A DNA stretch of 64,000 bases. Source: Xanthomonas hortorum pv. pelargonii (GTDB taxonomy: Bacteria > Pseudomonadota > Gammaproteobacteria > Xanthomonadales > Xanthomonadaceae). Below are positions 8,894-18,166 of this stretch, piece by piece (positions within the stretch are counted from its first letter, which is position 1; each line of letters opens with the position of its first letter). The translations under genes and the position numbers were made by a program. The stretch is from positions 1,426,001 to 1,490,000 of the forward strand of contig NZ_CP098604.1 of assembly GCF_024499015.1 (NCBI RefSeq), read 5' to 3'. The notes beneath the pieces are model-generated. The model was given only the letters and a program-made list of their open reading frames with translations, did no database searches and was not told the DNA's origin.

Positions 8894-10474
8894 TTATCGC
8901 AGCGGCACGTTCAACACCGATGGCGTTGCCACCGGCGAAGTAAACGTCACTGTGCCGCCGCCATCGCTTGCGTCGGTGTAACGCACGTCGCGCGTGTCGA
9001 TCACCAACACCAGACGCTGCCCGGCCGGAATCTCCGCAGCGGCCGCTTGCAGCGACCAATCCAGCGTTACCGCACGACCCGGTGTGGCCCCGCGCAACGA
9101 ATACGGCGCATGCGTGATCAGCTGCGCTACGCCTAGACCATCCATGCGATACAGATACGCGAACAAACTCACCTTTGACTGACTGGGCACCACGGTCACC
9201 CGTAGCGACGGGCTACCCGCCAACCGCCGCACACCGCTTGATGGCGCGCCAACCCACACTGCAGCGCCAGCACGATTCACTAACGGAATCGAAGTAGTCA
9301 CCGGCAGGCCGATGCCCTGCAACAGACCACTGACCAGTACCACGCCCGAATCGGCCAACGTCGGCACATCGGTGGCGATGCGCGACTGCCAACCGCTGGC
9401 AGTGCCGCCGATCAAACCGCCGGTGGGGCTAAGCAGTCCTGCCGGTGCGGATAGCCCCAAGCGTGTGCTGCCCTGCTGCACCGACGCCCAGTCTGTGTAT
9501 TCCAACCATTGCCCCGCACGCGGCGACAACCGCACCGGCGCCTCGGCATCCACTCCGTTACGTACGTGCTTGAGATGACGATCGAACCAACGCGTGGTCG
9601 CCGTATACACCTCGTTGGGCAGGCCCAACGCGCCCGGCAGTTCTGCCGTGGCGTGATCGCCCTGGCTGAGCAGCAACTGCTTGGGCCCGCGCAGCTGGTT
9701 GAAGAACGCGATGGTCTGGTTGGGCGGAAACAAGCCGTCGTTGAAAGCATTGCCCAGCAACACCGCCGTGCCACGCGCGTTAAGTGCGGCCACATCGCTT
9801 GCCGGGCTACGCGAGGCCGCCTGCGGCAGGAAGCCTTGCACCGCGCCGTCGTAATCGCCCACTGCAACCCGTGCGCCGATCTGCGCCAGATCCGGCCCAG
9901 GCCGCCCGGTCAACGCGCCGGCACCGACCAACAGCCCCACCCCTTGCTGGCTGACAGTGCGGTTGGAATACAGCGAGGCTTCCAGATCGGCCCAGCCACT
10001 GAGCGCAGCCACCGCCTTGATGCGCGGATCGCGCTCAGCCGCCAACAGACTGATGCCGGCCCCGTACGAGATGCCCGACGCACCGATCGCGTTCGGGTTG
10101 GCCGGCGTATGCGCCAGGGCCCAGTCGATCACCGCACTGACGTCCTCCACGGTGTCCGCACCGGCAATGTCGATCTGCCCGGCCGAATCCCAGAACCCGC
10201 GCGAGGTGTAGCTGACGACCACGTAGCCATCGCTGGCCAATTGGGTCGCGCGGCCTAGGTATTCCAGATTCGGCAACGACCAGCTGGCCGGCATCACGAT
10301 CAGCGGAAACGGCCCGCTGCCCTGCCCCTGCGGCACCAGCACCAGCGCGCCCATCGGCGCGCCATCCCAGCCGGGGATGCGTTCGTAGGTCTTGCTGAAA
10401 GCGCCCGCCACTGCCGACGCCGATGCCACCAGCAACGCCAATGCGGCGATGCTCCTGATCCAAGGCTTGTTCAT
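8894..10474 (-). CDS. Secreted CocE/NonD-family alpha/beta hydrolase
   Basis: Predicted exported serine hydrolase of 526 aa. An N-terminal signal peptide ([17 protein letters not shown], cleavage about residue 24) precedes an alpha/beta-hydrolase core. The nucleophile Ser136 lies in GISYG, and likely partners are Asp246 in GNAFNDGLF and His274 in SQGDHAT. A C-terminal beta-rich domain of the CocE/NonD (X-Pro dipeptidyl peptidase C-terminal-like) type follows, ending [12 protein letters not shown]. The family includes S15 peptidases, cocaine esterase and cephalosporin acylases; the substrate here is unknown. The start is the ATG at 10474, whose product begins directly with the signal peptide. 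It is a plausible type II secretion substrate (inference). Monocistronic, flanked by repeats on both sides. Confidence 0.8.
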   Translation of the reverse strand: MNKPWIRSIAALALLVASASAVAGAFSKTYERIPGWDGAPMGALVLVPQGQGSGPFPLIVMPASWSLPNLEYLGRATQLASDGYVVVSYTSRGFWDSAGQIDIAGADTVEDVSAVIDWALAHTPANPNAIGASGISYGAGISLLAAERDPRIKAVAALSGWADLEASLYSNRTVSQQGVGLLVGAGALTGRPGPDLAQIGARVAVGDYDGAVQGFLPQAASRSPASDVAALNARGTAVLLGNAFNDGLFPPNQTIAFFNQLRGPKQLLLSQGDHATAELPGALGLPNEVYTATTRWFDRHLKHVRNGVDAEAPVRLSPRAGQWLEYTDWASVQQGSTRLGLSAPAGLLSPTGGLIGGTASGWQSRIATDVPTLADSGVVLVSGLLQGIGLPVTTSIPLVNRAGAAVWVGAPSSGVRRLAGSPSLRVTVVPSQSKVSLFAYLYRMDGLGVAQLITHAPYSLRGATPGRAVTLDWSLQAAAAEIPAGQRLVLVIDTRDVRYTDASDGGGTVTFTSPVATPSVLNVPLR

Positions 10475-10947
10475 GCTGCTCTCTCCCACGCAAGGCCAGG
10501 CCGGAATGGCCCAGCGGCAATTGCCATGCATCCGTGGTTCGGGGGAGAACGTCGCGAACGTACCAGACGGTACGGTATGGCTCAAGGGCCGGGATTGGGG
10601 ATTGGGGATTGGGGATTGGGGATTGGGGATTGGGGATTGGGGATTGGGGATTGGGGATTGGGGATTGGGGATTGGGGATTGGGGATTGGGGATTGGGGAT
10701 TGGGGATTGGGCAGGCGGCAGGCGGCAGGCGGCAGGCGGCAGGCGGCAGGCGGCAAATTGGACCAGAAGAGTGGGCGGCATCGCTGCGTGCTTGTTGTGC
10801 TGCAGCCTGACTCGTGGCGCGTGCGCGCCGTACTTACGGGCCCGGCCCGCAAGTGGAAACAGCGTGCGCTTATCGTCTGGCTGATCCCGACCCGCAGACT
10901 TTGGCTGCGATGCAGCACGCCCGCGCAACGCCCCTCGCGCGAACAGC
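10475..10947. other. Intergenic region between thiL and the CocE-like gene
   Basis: 473 bases without a supported gene. Most of the centre is the heptamer array described separately (10591-10753). The remainder should hold the promoter of the leftward hydrolase gene, but no clear box was found. Confidence 0.5.
10591..10753. repeat. Tandem heptamer array: 17 x GGGGATT then 6 x CAGGCGG
   Basis: Bases 10591-10709 are 17 uninterrupted 7-bp units of GGGGATT type. After GG, 10712-10753 are six units of CAGGCGG. The 7-bp period is kept although the unit sequence changes. No opposing arm is seen, so this is a one-armed relative of the inverted heptamer elements. Such an array is prone to copy-number change by slippage. 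Confidence 0.95.
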
Positions 10948-11922
10948 TCAGCCCACGAAGTGCTGATATCCGCGTTGCGGTGGCTGCCACGGGTTGCCGT
11001 CGGCGTCGTGGACCACCACGCCCGGCTTGGCGACGATCTGGCCGATGCGCGTCACCGCGACTCCAGCGAAGTCCATCGCCTGCACCACCGCGTCGCGGTG
11101 TTGCACGGCGGCGGTGAAGCACAGCTCGTAGTCGTCGCCGCCGCCGAGTTGCCAGCCGATGCAGTGCAGCGCGCTGATCCCGGCACTGCGTGGCATCGCC
11201 GGCAATGCCGCCAGCGCCAGCTGCGCGCCCACACCACTGCGTTCGCACAGATGTCCCAAATCGGCCAGCAAGCCGTCGGAGATATCCACACAGGCATGCG
11301 CAAGCCCACGCAAACGCAACCCGGCCTGCACGCGCGGCTGCGGGCGCAGCAGGCGGCTGCGCCACTGCTCGTGCAACGGGTCTGTAGCAACACGGGTCAC
11401 ATCCAATTCCCCGGCTTGCCACAGCGACAACGCGGCGGCGGCCTCGCCAGGCGCGCCGGTCACCCACACATCGTCGCCCACGCGCGCGCCATCGCGGCGC
11501 AACGCCGCGCCCGGCGGCAGACTGCCGATCGCGGTCACCGCACACGACAACGGCCCGCGCGTGGTGTCGCCACCGACCAAGGCGATGGCATGCGCATCGG
11601 CCAGCGCAAAGAATCCATCGGCAAACGCGTCGACCCATTCGGCATCGTCGTGCGGCAACGACAGCGACAAGGTGCACCAGCGCGGTTGTGCACCCATCGC
11701 TGCCAGATCGGAGAGATTGACCGCCAGCGTCTTCCAGCCCAGATCGTCGGCGCGCGTCTCGTGCGGAAAATGCACACCCGCATTGAGCGTATCGGCGGTG
11801 ATCGCCAGTTGCTCGCCGGGCGGCGGCTGCAGCAACGCCGCATCGTCGCCAATGCCCAACGGCACATCGGCACGCGCCGCGATGCGCGTGCGCAGGCGCG
11901 CAATCAGATCGAATTCAGGCAT
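10948..11922 (-). CDS. thiL: Thiamine-monophosphate kinase ThiL
   Basis: Cytosolic kinase (324 aa) that phosphorylates thiamine monophosphate to thiamine pyrophosphate with ATP. Family signatures include the N-terminal GIGDDAALL motif (about residues 23-31), [36 protein letters not shown], the later [14 protein letters not shown] and GGDDYELCF. Length is normal. It lies downstream of nusB in the same direction, with a heptamer hairpin element in between. The usual order ribH-nusB-thiL is conserved. Confidence 0.96.
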   Translation of the reverse strand: MPEFDLIARLRTRIAARADVPLGIGDDAALLQPPPGEQLAITADTLNAGVHFPHETRADDLGWKTLAVNLSDLAAMGAQPRWCTLSLSLPHDDAEWVDAFADGFFALADAHAIALVGGDTTRGPLSCAVTAIGSLPPGAALRRDGARVGDDVWVTGAPGEAAAALSLWQAGELDVTRVATDPLHEQWRSRLLRPQPRVQAGLRLRGLAHACVDISDGLLADLGHLCERSGVGAQLALAALPAMPRSAGISALHCIGWQLGGGDDYELCFTAAVQHRDAVVQAMDFAGVAVTRIGQIVAKPGVVVHDADGNPWQPPQRGYQHFVG

Positions 11923-11930
11923 GGCGACGG

Positions 11931-12027
11931 GAATCGGGAGAAGGGAATCGGGAATCGCAAAGGCGCGTCAGGAGATGTCGGAAACGTTGCTCTTACGATT
12001 CCCCATTCCCGACTCCCCATTCCCGCG
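11931..12027. repeat. Inverted heptamer-array element between nusB and thiL
   Basis: The left arm has GGGAATC-type units (about 11933-11958), followed by a core with CGCAAAGGCGCG and CGTTGCTCTTACGATT. The right arm has GATTCCC, CATTCCC and GACTCCC units (about 11997-12026). Together they form an imperfect hairpin like those at 3266-3391 and 19177-19267. Confidence 0.85.
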
Positions 12028-12032
12028 GCGCC

Positions 12033-12512
12033 TCAGGCGCCGCTCGCGCCCGACTCCACCTTGCGCCACTCCACCGACGCGCGATCCAGCACGCCGTTGA
12101 CGTAAGTGTGGCCATGCTCGGAGCCGAAGCGCTTGGCGGTTTCGATCGCTTCGTTGATCACCACGCGGTACGGCACGTCCTGCCGATACAGCAATTCGTA
12201 GGCGGCCAGCCGCAGCACCGCGCGCTCGATCGCGTCGACCTCTTCCACGCCACGATCCAGATACGGGGTCAGCGCGGTGTCCAGCTCGGCACGGTTGGTC
12301 AGCACGCCTTCGACCAGGCTTTCGAAATACGCCAGATCGGCCACTTCGTGCGCCTGCTCATGCGCGAACTGGGAGATCACCTGCTTGGCGAACCCACCGG
12401 AAATCTGCCACGCATACACCGCCTGCAAGGCACGTCGGCGCGCGCGCGAACGCAGCACCGGGTCGATGCCATCGCGACGGACGTGGCGGGCATGTCCACC
12501 GGGCTTGCTCAT
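12033..12512 (-). CDS. nusB: Transcription antitermination factor NusB
   Basis: RNA-binding antitermination factor (159 aa) that works with NusE/S10 at boxA of rRNA operons. Recognisable features are [15 protein letters not shown] near the N-terminus and the C-terminal [16 protein letters not shown] and [10 protein letters not shown] motifs. The ATG overlaps the ribH stop in an ATGA arrangement, so the two are translationally coupled. Length is typical, with a somewhat extended N-terminus ([13 protein letters not shown]). Confidence 0.95.
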   Translation of the reverse strand: MSKPGGHARHVRRDGIDPVLRSRARRRALQAVYAWQISGGFAKQVISQFAHEQAHEVADLAYFESLVEGVLTNRAELDTALTPYLDRGVEEVDAIERAVLRLAAYELLYRQDVPYRVVINEAIETAKRFGSEHGHTYVNGVLDRASVEWRKVESGASGA

Positions 12513-12973
12513 GGCAACAACTCCATCAAATTGGTCAGTTCCAGCGCCGCAAGTGCGCATTCTTCGCCCTTGTTGCCATGGCTGCCGCCGGCACGCGCCT
12601 CGGCATCTTCCACGCGCTCGACGGCGAGCACGCCGTTGAGCACCGGCACGCCGGTCTGCAACTGCACGCTCATCAGGCCTTCGGCACACAGGTCGGCCAC
12701 GTGTTCGTAATGGCGGGTGTCGCCGCGGATCACACAGCCCAGCGCGATAATCGCCGCGTGCTGGCCGGATTGCGCCAGACGGTTGGCAGCGATCGGAATT
12801 TCCCAGGCGCCCGGCACGCGGACCACGTCGATGGCGTCCTCGCCGATGCCGTTGCCGGCCAGGCTCTGGCGCGCGCCGGTGACCAGCGCGTCGGTGATGC
12901 GGGCATTCCAGCGGCTGGCGATGATTGCAAAGCGCGCGGTGGTGGGGCGGAGATCGCCTTCGTAGTGGGTCAT
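12509..12973 (-). CDS. ribH: 6,7-dimethyl-8-ribityllumazine synthase
   Basis: Penultimate enzyme of riboflavin synthesis (154 aa). It condenses 5-amino-6-ribitylamino-uracil with 3,4-dihydroxybutanone phosphate. Motifs: [47 protein letters not shown] (catalytic His in this loop) and [16 protein letters not shown] prefer the ATG at 12973 (MTHYEGD); four more in-frame codons lead only to a TTG. Its stop overlaps the nusB start by 4 bases. Confidence 0.96.
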   Translation of the reverse strand: MTHYEGDLRPTTARFAIIASRWNARITDALVTGARQSLAGNGIGEDAIDVVRVPGAWEIPIAANRLAQSGQHAAIIALGCVIRGDTRHYEHVADLCAEGLMSVQLQTGVPVLNGVLAVERVEDAEARAGGSHGNKGEECALAALELTNLMELLP

Positions 12974-13145
12974 GCGGGTCGGCAACTCGAGGGGGTGGGA
13001 AGTTTAACAGCTGCCGGGGCCTGGCCCGGCCGACGCGCGCAGGCCGGGCCCGCCGAAGCAGACCCGGCCATGTGCCCCAGACGCGATGTTGGAAGCGGGC
13101 AGCAAAGGCTGGCGTAGCCGGCAGATGGCGCGGTCGATGCTCTAA

Positions 13146-13180
13146 AACAGCAGGAACCGCTAGAACAACCCGGTTCCTGC
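13146..13180 (-). terminator. Putative rho-independent terminator after ribB
   Basis: On the minus strand, GCAGGAACC and GGTTCCTGC form a 9-bp stem with a loop of about 15 bases, followed by TGTTTTAG. It lies between the ribB stop and ribH. A second hairpin (CTGACGGCAG ... CTGCCGTCAG, 13198-13225) is just upstream but lacks a T run. Together they suggest ribE-ribB is at least partly separated transcriptionally from ribH-nusB-thiL. Confidence 0.5.
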
Positions 13181-13231
13181 GTAGCGTGCGCACCCACCTG
13201 ACGGCAGCTCACTGCCTGCCGTCAGCCACAC

Positions 13232-14371
13232 TCAGGGCAGCGCGGCGGCCGGTACCGAACGCGCGCCTTCGCCGGCGTGGCATTCTAGATACTCCACCAC
13301 CTCCAGCCCGAAACCGGCCAACCCCACCTGACGTCGCGGCGTGCCCAGCACGCGCAGCTTGCCCAGGCCCAGCTCGGCCAGGATCTGCGCGCCGGCCCCG
13401 TTGCGCCGCCACTGGCTGACGTCCTTGGCGTTGGTTGCGGCTTCCGGTTGCTGACGCAGCCGCGCCAACAACGATTCGCTGTCGCGCGGCGCCGACAGCA
13501 CCACCATCACACCCTGCCCTTCGGCGGCGATCGCACGCAACGCATCGGTGGCCGCCACGCCGAAGTCGTCGCGCTGCCAGTGCAGCAGATCGGCCAGCGG
13601 GTTTTCCACCTGCACGCGCACCAGTGTCGGGGTGTGCGGATCGGCGTTGCCGCGCACCAGTGCGAAGTGCAGATCGTGCGCGATGCGGTCGCGGTAGGTC
13701 ACCAGCTTGAACGGCCCGAACTCGGTGGTGATCTCGCGCTCGTCCACACGTTCGACGGTGTGCTCGTTGGCCAGCCGGTAGGCGATCAGATCGGCGATCG
13801 AGCCCATCTTCAGCCCGTGCTCGCGCGCGAACACTTCCAGTTGCGGGCGGCGCGCCATGCTGCCGTCCGGGTTGAGCACTTCCACCAGCACACCGGCCGG
13901 CTCCAGCCCGGCCAGCATCGGCAGATCGCTGGCCGCTTCGGTATGGCCGGCGCGGGTCAGCACGCCGCCGGGCTGCGAGATCAGTGGGAAGATATGCCCC
14001 GGCTGGCTCAGATCCTGCGGCTTGGCATCCGGACGCACTGCGGTGCGCACGGTGTGCGCGCGGTCGTAGGCGGAAATGCCGGTGGTCACGCCCTCGGCCG
14101 CCTCGATGCTGACGGTGAAGTTGGTCTGGAACTGCGCAGTGTTGTTGCGCACCATCGGCGCCAGGCCAAGCTGCGCGCAACGCTCGCGGGTCAGCGACAG
14201 ACACACCAGCCCACGCGCGTGGGTCACCATGAAATTGATGTCCGAGGGCTTGACCAGCTCGGCCGCCATGATCAGATCGCCTTCGTTCTCACGGTCCTCG
14301 TCATCGACGATCACCACCATGCGTCCGGCGCGCAGTTCTTCGATCAATTCCGGAACGGGCGCGAAGTTCAT
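13232..14371 (-). CDS. ribB: 3,4-dihydroxy-2-butanone 4-phosphate synthase with degenerate RibA-like domain (RibBX type)
   Basis: The N-terminal half (about residues 1-200) is an intact RibB domain that converts ribulose 5-phosphate to 3,4-dihydroxy-2-butanone 4-phosphate. It shows [41 protein letters not shown] and [13 protein letters not shown]. The C-terminal half (about 205-379) aligns by position with GTP cyclohydrolase II but has lost the Cys-rich zinc site (the usual GSLRCDCG type). The equivalent region reads [20 protein letters not shown] with no cysteine. It is therefore unlikely to make the GTP-derived precursor, and RibA should be elsewhere. ATGA overlap with ribE. 379 aa. Confidence 0.9.
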   Translation of the reverse strand: MNFAPVPELIEELRAGRMVVIVDDEDRENEGDLIMAAELVKPSDINFMVTHARGLVCLSLTRERCAQLGLAPMVRNNTAQFQTNFTVSIEAAEGVTTGISAYDRAHTVRTAVRPDAKPQDLSQPGHIFPLISQPGGVLTRAGHTEAASDLPMLAGLEPAGVLVEVLNPDGSMARRPQLEVFAREHGLKMGSIADLIAYRLANEHTVERVDEREITTEFGPFKLVTYRDRIAHDLHFALVRGNADPHTPTLVRVQVENPLADLLHWQRDDFGVAATDALRAIAAEGQGVMVVLSAPRDSESLLARLRQQPEAATNAKDVSQWRRNGAGAQILAELGLGKLRVLGTPRRQVGLAGFGLEVVEYLECHAGEGARSVPAAALP

Positions 14372-14970
14372 GCCGCACCCCGCGTACCGAGCAGGCGTTC
14401 GACATAGCGCGCCACCAGATCGATTTCCAGATTCACCGCCGCACCGACTGCGGTCTGCGCAAACGCGGTATTGGCCACCGTATGCGGAATCAACGCGACT
14501 TCGAAACCGTCTTCGTCCACTTCATTGACGGTGAGGCTGACGCCATCGACGCAGATCGAGCCCTTCTTGGCGACATAGCGCAACACGGCTACCGGCGCGG
14601 CAAAACGCCAGCGCTGCGCACGCGCATCGCCATGCACCGACTGCACTTGACCCAGACCATCGACATGCCCGCTGACCAGATGCCCGCCAAGGCGGTCGGT
14701 CGGACGCATCGCGCGCTCCAGATTGAGCAGCGCGCCTTCCGGCAGCGCGCCCAGCGTGGTCAGCGACAGGGTTTCGGTGGAGGCATCGGCCTGGAAGCTG
14801 CCGGCATCGAACGCAATCACGGTCAGGCACACGCCGTTGACCGCGATGCTCTCGCCCAATTGCACCGCTTCAAATGGCAAATTGCCGGTGGCGAAGGTGA
14901 AACGCACATCGCCGCCTTGCGGCTGACGCGCAGCCAGATGGCCGACGCCTTCGATGATTCCGGTAAACAT
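14368..14970 (-). CDS. ribE: Riboflavin synthase (alpha chain)
   Basis: Final enzyme of riboflavin synthesis: dismutation of two 6,7-dimethyl-8-ribityllumazine molecules. The 200-aa product has two tandem lumazine-binding domains. The first starts MFTGIIEGVGHL and contains SIAVNGVCLTV. The second contains GHLVSGHVDGLG and ICVDGVSLTVNEV. The ATG at 14970 is set by the invariant MFTGII start. It lies about 170 bases downstream of the FMN riboswitch, so it is the first gene under its control. Known as ribE or ribC in different species. Confidence 0.95.
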   Translation of the reverse strand: MFTGIIEGVGHLAARQPQGGDVRFTFATGNLPFEAVQLGESIAVNGVCLTVIAFDAGSFQADASTETLSLTTLGALPEGALLNLERAMRPTDRLGGHLVSGHVDGLGQVQSVHGDARAQRWRFAAPVAVLRYVAKKGSICVDGVSLTVNEVDEDGFEVALIPHTVANTAFAQTAVGAAVNLEIDLVARYVERLLGTRGAA

Positions 14971-15137
14971 CAGCGCGCCCCCGTTTGCAGTGACAACGGA
15001 GCTAACGCAGTGCGGTGGAAAGTCGCGACGCAGCGCGACAGGTAATGCATGGACATAGTCGTTTCTCGCAAAAGTTGAGCGAAAAACGCCACAAGGCAAA
15101 CAGGCGCGCGCACAGCCGCAAGGCTGCGCGTTGGCCG

Positions 15138-15305
15138 TCTTCTTTCATCCGGACTATACCGTCGGCCCCGGCATCGCACCGGATCTGCTGACCTTGCGCT
15201 TCAAGAGTTTCGCGTGGATTCGCGTAACTCCGCTGCGCAAGCGCTCGCGGGCTCGCACGCTTGCGCATGCCTACCGCCGGTGGGGAATCGCACCCCGCCC
15301 TGAAG
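15138..15305 (-). promoter_or_regulatory. FMN riboswitch (RFN element) upstream of ribE
   Basis: Reading the minus strand, the element begins with CAGGGCGGGGTGCGATTCCC then CACCGGCGGTAGGC. It continues through a variable arm (15230-15270) and GATCCGGTGCGATGCCGGGG, and ends GCCGACGGTATAGTCCGGAT then GAAAGAAGA. These blocks match the conserved RFN core in order and spacing. It should repress ribE-ribB expression when FMN is plentiful, by termination or by masking translation. Confidence 0.95.
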
Positions 15306-15528
15306 ACGTTCGTGAGTACCGGCGAACCGGCCAGCGCAGTCTAACAGGGCACCTTGGCGCGATGGCTGAGCGTTGGTTAAGGCCGGCAGGACACTGCGTC
15401 ATGTCAGGGAATCCCCCATAGCCAGGATTGTGAAGGATATGTTAAATTGCGCCCCGCGACGGGAGACGTCGCTCTTTCCACCTCGCAACGGGGCGGAGAC
15501 ACGGACATCAATTCGGAGAGAACACCCA

Positions 15529-16152
15529 ATGCGTAACACCCTGATTCTGGCTGCCCTGCTGGCCGCCACACCGTTTGCCGCGTCTGCTGAAGGCCTGAGC
15601 TACAGCTACGTCGAAGGCGGCTGGAACCGTACCGAAATCAACGTCAACGACGATTCGGACGACATCGATGGCGGCTACATTCGCGGCTCCTGGAAGATTG
15701 CCGAGCAGGTGTACGTGCTCGCTGGCTATCAGCGTGCCACCAAGGATTACAACCTCGGCGGCGGCTTCGAGATCGAAGGCACCCTGGAGCAGGCCACCGT
15801 GGGTATCGGCTACCGCCAGGAAATGACCGAGCGCGTCGAGTTCATCGCCGACATCAGCGTGCTGCGCAGCAAGGTCGAATCCGATCTGCGCCTGCGCGGC
15901 CGCTCGATCGACGATGCGTCCGACTCCACCAATCTGGGCTTCGCCAACCTGGGCCTGCGTGGCAAGCCTTCGCCGCGTACCGAAGCCTGGGTCAAGGCTG
16001 GCTACATCGACGGCAACGACGTCGACCAAGGCGAGTTCGTCGGCACCCTGGGTGGCCAGGTCAACTTCACCCCGACCTGGGGCCTGGTTGCCGAAGCGCA
16101 GTTCATCGACGACGCCAACCAGTACCGGGTCGGCGTGCGCGCAAGCTTCTGA
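15529..16152 (+). CDS. Ax21-family outer membrane beta-barrel protein
   Basis: A 207-aa exported protein with a clean signal peptide (MRNTLILAALLAATPFAASA, cleavage before EGLSYSYVEGG). The mature part alternates polar and hydrophobic residues in beta strands and ends with an aromatic residue (YRVGVRASF), as expected of a small outer membrane barrel. LSYSYVEGGW after the signal resembles Xanthomonas Ax21-type proteins, for which this is a likely paralogue; the role is unknown. GGAGAG lies about 9 bases before the ATG. It sits on the plus strand, divergent to the FMN-riboswitch transcript, and has its own terminator. Confidence 0.72.
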   Translation: MRNTLILAALLAATPFAASAEGLSYSYVEGGWNRTEINVNDDSDDIDGGYIRGSWKIAEQVYVLAGYQRATKDYNLGGGFEIEGTLEQATVGIGYRQEMTERVEFIADISVLRSKVESDLRLRGRSIDDASDSTNLGFANLGLRGKPSPRTEAWVKAGYIDGNDVDQGEFVGTLGGQVNFTPTWGLVAEAQFIDDANQYRVGVRASF

Positions 16153-16171
16153 TCGACGCGTCGCAGATTTA

Positions 16172-16197
16172 AGGCCCCGCATGCGGGGCCTTTTTTA
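16172..16197 (+). terminator. Rho-independent terminator of the Ax21-like gene
   Basis: AAGGCCCCGC followed directly by ATGCGGGGCC forms a strong stem, then TTTTTT. It starts about 20 bases after the stop codon. Confidence 0.9.
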
Positions 16198-16342
16198 TGC
16201 ATGCGATTGAGCGCATTACGGGTACGGAAATTTATCGTCAGGCGTATGAGAGCAGCAGCGGTGTTGATGCTGTAGAGCGGCTAACAATACTTCTTGAATG
16301 CTATATCGATGGCGGTAAACGGGTAGATCAACGTCCGGTCGG

Positions 16343-16551
16343 TCGAGGGCGCGGTGCCCTCGCCGCTCGCGGGACACCGCACCAAAGAGTTGATCGGTTG
16401 CTTTGTTGAAACCCATGCACACCGACCACTTCGACTGGTCCTTGCCCGCCCACCGTCGCGGGACCTTACGCGGCATGGATGCCGCGTAAGAGCCTACATG
16501 GACGTACTTGCGGCGTGTCCCGCGATGGTGGGCGGGCAAGGGCCCTGCAGC
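16343..16551. repeat. Composite palindromic element, copy 2
   Basis: Begins TCGAGGGCGCGGTGCCCTCG and lacks the central part of the left palindrome. The spacer is GGTTGCTTTGTTGAAACC then CACACCGACCACTTCGACTG. The full right palindrome (16440-16542) is bounded by CCTTGCCCGCC and GGCGGGCAAGG. It is a nearly exact direct repeat of 16664-16872, offset 321 bases. Confidence 0.9.
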
Positions 16552-16663
16552 AAACCCACAGATCATGCGCTCTGCAACTGATCTATCCGCAACGTCTAAT
16601 CACTTCGAGACAACTAAACTCTTGAGTCATGGAATCGTTTGATGAGGCCAAAAGCTTCGCTAA

Positions 16664-16872
16664 TCGAGGGCGCGGTGCCCTCGCCGCTCGCGGGACACCG
16701 CACCAAAGAGTTGATCGGTTGCTTTGTTGAAACCCATGCACACCGACCACTTCGACTGGCCCTTGCCCGCCCACCATCGCGGGACCTTACGCGGCATGGA
16801 TGCCGCGTAAGAGCCTACATGGACGTACTTGCGGCGTGTCCCGCGATGGTGGGCGGGCAAGGGCCCTGCAGC
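16664..16872. repeat. Composite palindromic element, copy 3
   Basis: Near-identical to copy 2 over about 209 bases with only a few substitutions (for example CCACCATCGC for CCACCGTCGC in the right palindrome). The two are separated by about 112 bases of unrelated sequence. This looks like a recent local duplication or a second insertion of the same element. Confidence 0.9.
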
Positions 16873-17071
16873 GAGGTAGCAGATCAACGCTACACAACTG
16901 ATCCGCGCAACGTTCTTACGAAACGAGAAACTTCGCGCTGGCAAACCGGAGTCATTGCGGCAACTAGGAGCTTGTACTTCATGCAAGGCACGTCGCACCC
17001 GCAATCCAACGCCAATCAAGCGAAACGTGCAAGGTGATCCGCCCCGAAATATCGAGCGCGCTATGCAGCAC
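16873..17071. other. Non-coding stretch between repeats and ribD
   Basis: No supported gene and no clear terminator for the leftward ribD transcript. It completes the 16153-17071 gap, which otherwise holds the Ax21 terminator and two composite repeats. Confidence 0.4.
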
Positions 17072-18166
17072 TCACTCGGCGGTAAGCGGCACGTAACGCA
17101 ATCGTAGATCCTGACCGAGCTGGCGCACGTCGAGCAGTTGCAAGGGATGACGCTGCGCCATCGTTTCGATGCCGAGTCCGGCGAGCAGCGGTCTGGCGGT
17201 ATCGCCTAGTAAAACCGGCGCCGTGTAGACCAGCAGTTCGTCGACCAGGCCGGCGTGCAGCAATGCACCGCTCAGCGTCGCGCCGGCTTCCACATGCACC
17301 TCGTTGATCCCGCGTTCGGCGAGCGACGCCAACACGGCAGACAGATCGAAGCGGCCGGCGTGCAGCGGCATCGCAACGAACTGTGCATCGCCGAGCGACG
17401 GCGGCAGCACATCATCGCCATACACATACAGCGTCGGCGCATTGCCCTGACGAATGTTCTCGCACGCCAACGTGCGCAAACCGGCATCGAGCACCACGCG
17501 TAACGGCGGCACGAAAGGCGTGTCGTCGCCCAGCCGCACGGTCATGGATGGATCGTCCGCCAGCACCGTGCCTGCGCCAGTGAGAATCGCGCCGGCACGT
17601 GCACGCCAGCGCTGCACATCCGCACGCGCATCTGCGCCGGTGATCCATTTGGACTCGCCGCTGGCCAGCGCGGTTCGCCCATCCAGGCTGGCGCCGAGCT
17701 TGACCCGCAGCCACGGCCGGCCACGCTCCACCCGCGACAAAAACCCCTGATTGAGCACGCGTGCCTGTGCTTGCATGACACCGCTAAGCACCTCGATCCC
17801 GGCTTCGCGAAGCAACGCAAAACCGCCGCCGTTGACCTGCGGAAACGGGTCGGCCATCGCCGCGACCACACGCCTCACCCCTGCGGCGATCAAGGCCAAT
17901 GCACACGGCGGTGTGCGCCCGTAATGCGCACACGGCTCCAAGGTCACATAGGCGGTGGCACCGCGCGCCCGCGCGCCGGCTGCACGCAGCGCGAACACTT
18001 CCGCGTGCGGGCCACCGGCACGTTGATGAAATCCTTCGCCCACGCACACGCCATCGCGCACGATCACGCAGCCAACCATCGGATTAGGACGCGTGGTGTA
18101 GGCGCCACGCTCGGCCAAACGCAGTGCCTGCGCCATCCAGCGGTGGTCGTCGGCCGTTGCGCTCAT
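17072..18166 (-). CDS. ribD: Bifunctional riboflavin deaminase-reductase RibD
   Basis: Catalyses the second and third steps of riboflavin synthesis in the cytosol (364 aa). The N-terminal zinc deaminase domain (about 1-145) has GGPHAEVFAL (His54, Glu56) and EPCAHYGRTPPC (Cys79, Cys88). The C-terminal NADPH reductase domain contains VKLGASLDGRTAL, ITGADARADVQRWRARAGAI, GAGTVLADDP and VHVEAGATLSGALL. The ATG at 18166 overlaps the stop of the upstream acetyltransferase gene (ATGA), so the nrdR-GNAT-ribD set is an operon. No riboswitch is visible before it. Confidence 0.95.
   Translation of the reverse strand: MSATADDHRWMAQALRLAERGAYTTRPNPMVGCVIVRDGVCVGEGFHQRAGGPHAEVFALRAAGARARGATAYVTLEPCAHYGRTPPCALALIAAGVRRVVAAMADPFPQVNGGGFALLREAGIEVLSGVMQAQARVLNQGFLSRVERGRPWLRVKLGASLDGRTALASGESKWITGADARADVQRWRARAGAILTGAGTVLADDPSMTVRLGDDTPFVPPLRVVLDAGLRTLACENIRQGNAPTLYVYGDDVLPPSLGDAQFVAMPLHAGRFDLSAVLASLAERGINEVHVEAGATLSGALLHAGLVDELLVYTAPVLLGDTARPLLAGLGIETMAQRHPLQLLDVRQLGQDLRLRYVPLTAE

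Noticed and set aside
10591..10753. Possible CRISPR array
   Set aside because: Units are 7 bases, contiguous and without spacers. No cas genes are in the window.
16200..17040. Several short open frames within the composite repeats (60-130 codons)
   Set aside because: They are translations of the palindromic elements, similar in both orientations, with no signal or domain and no consistent frame between copies.
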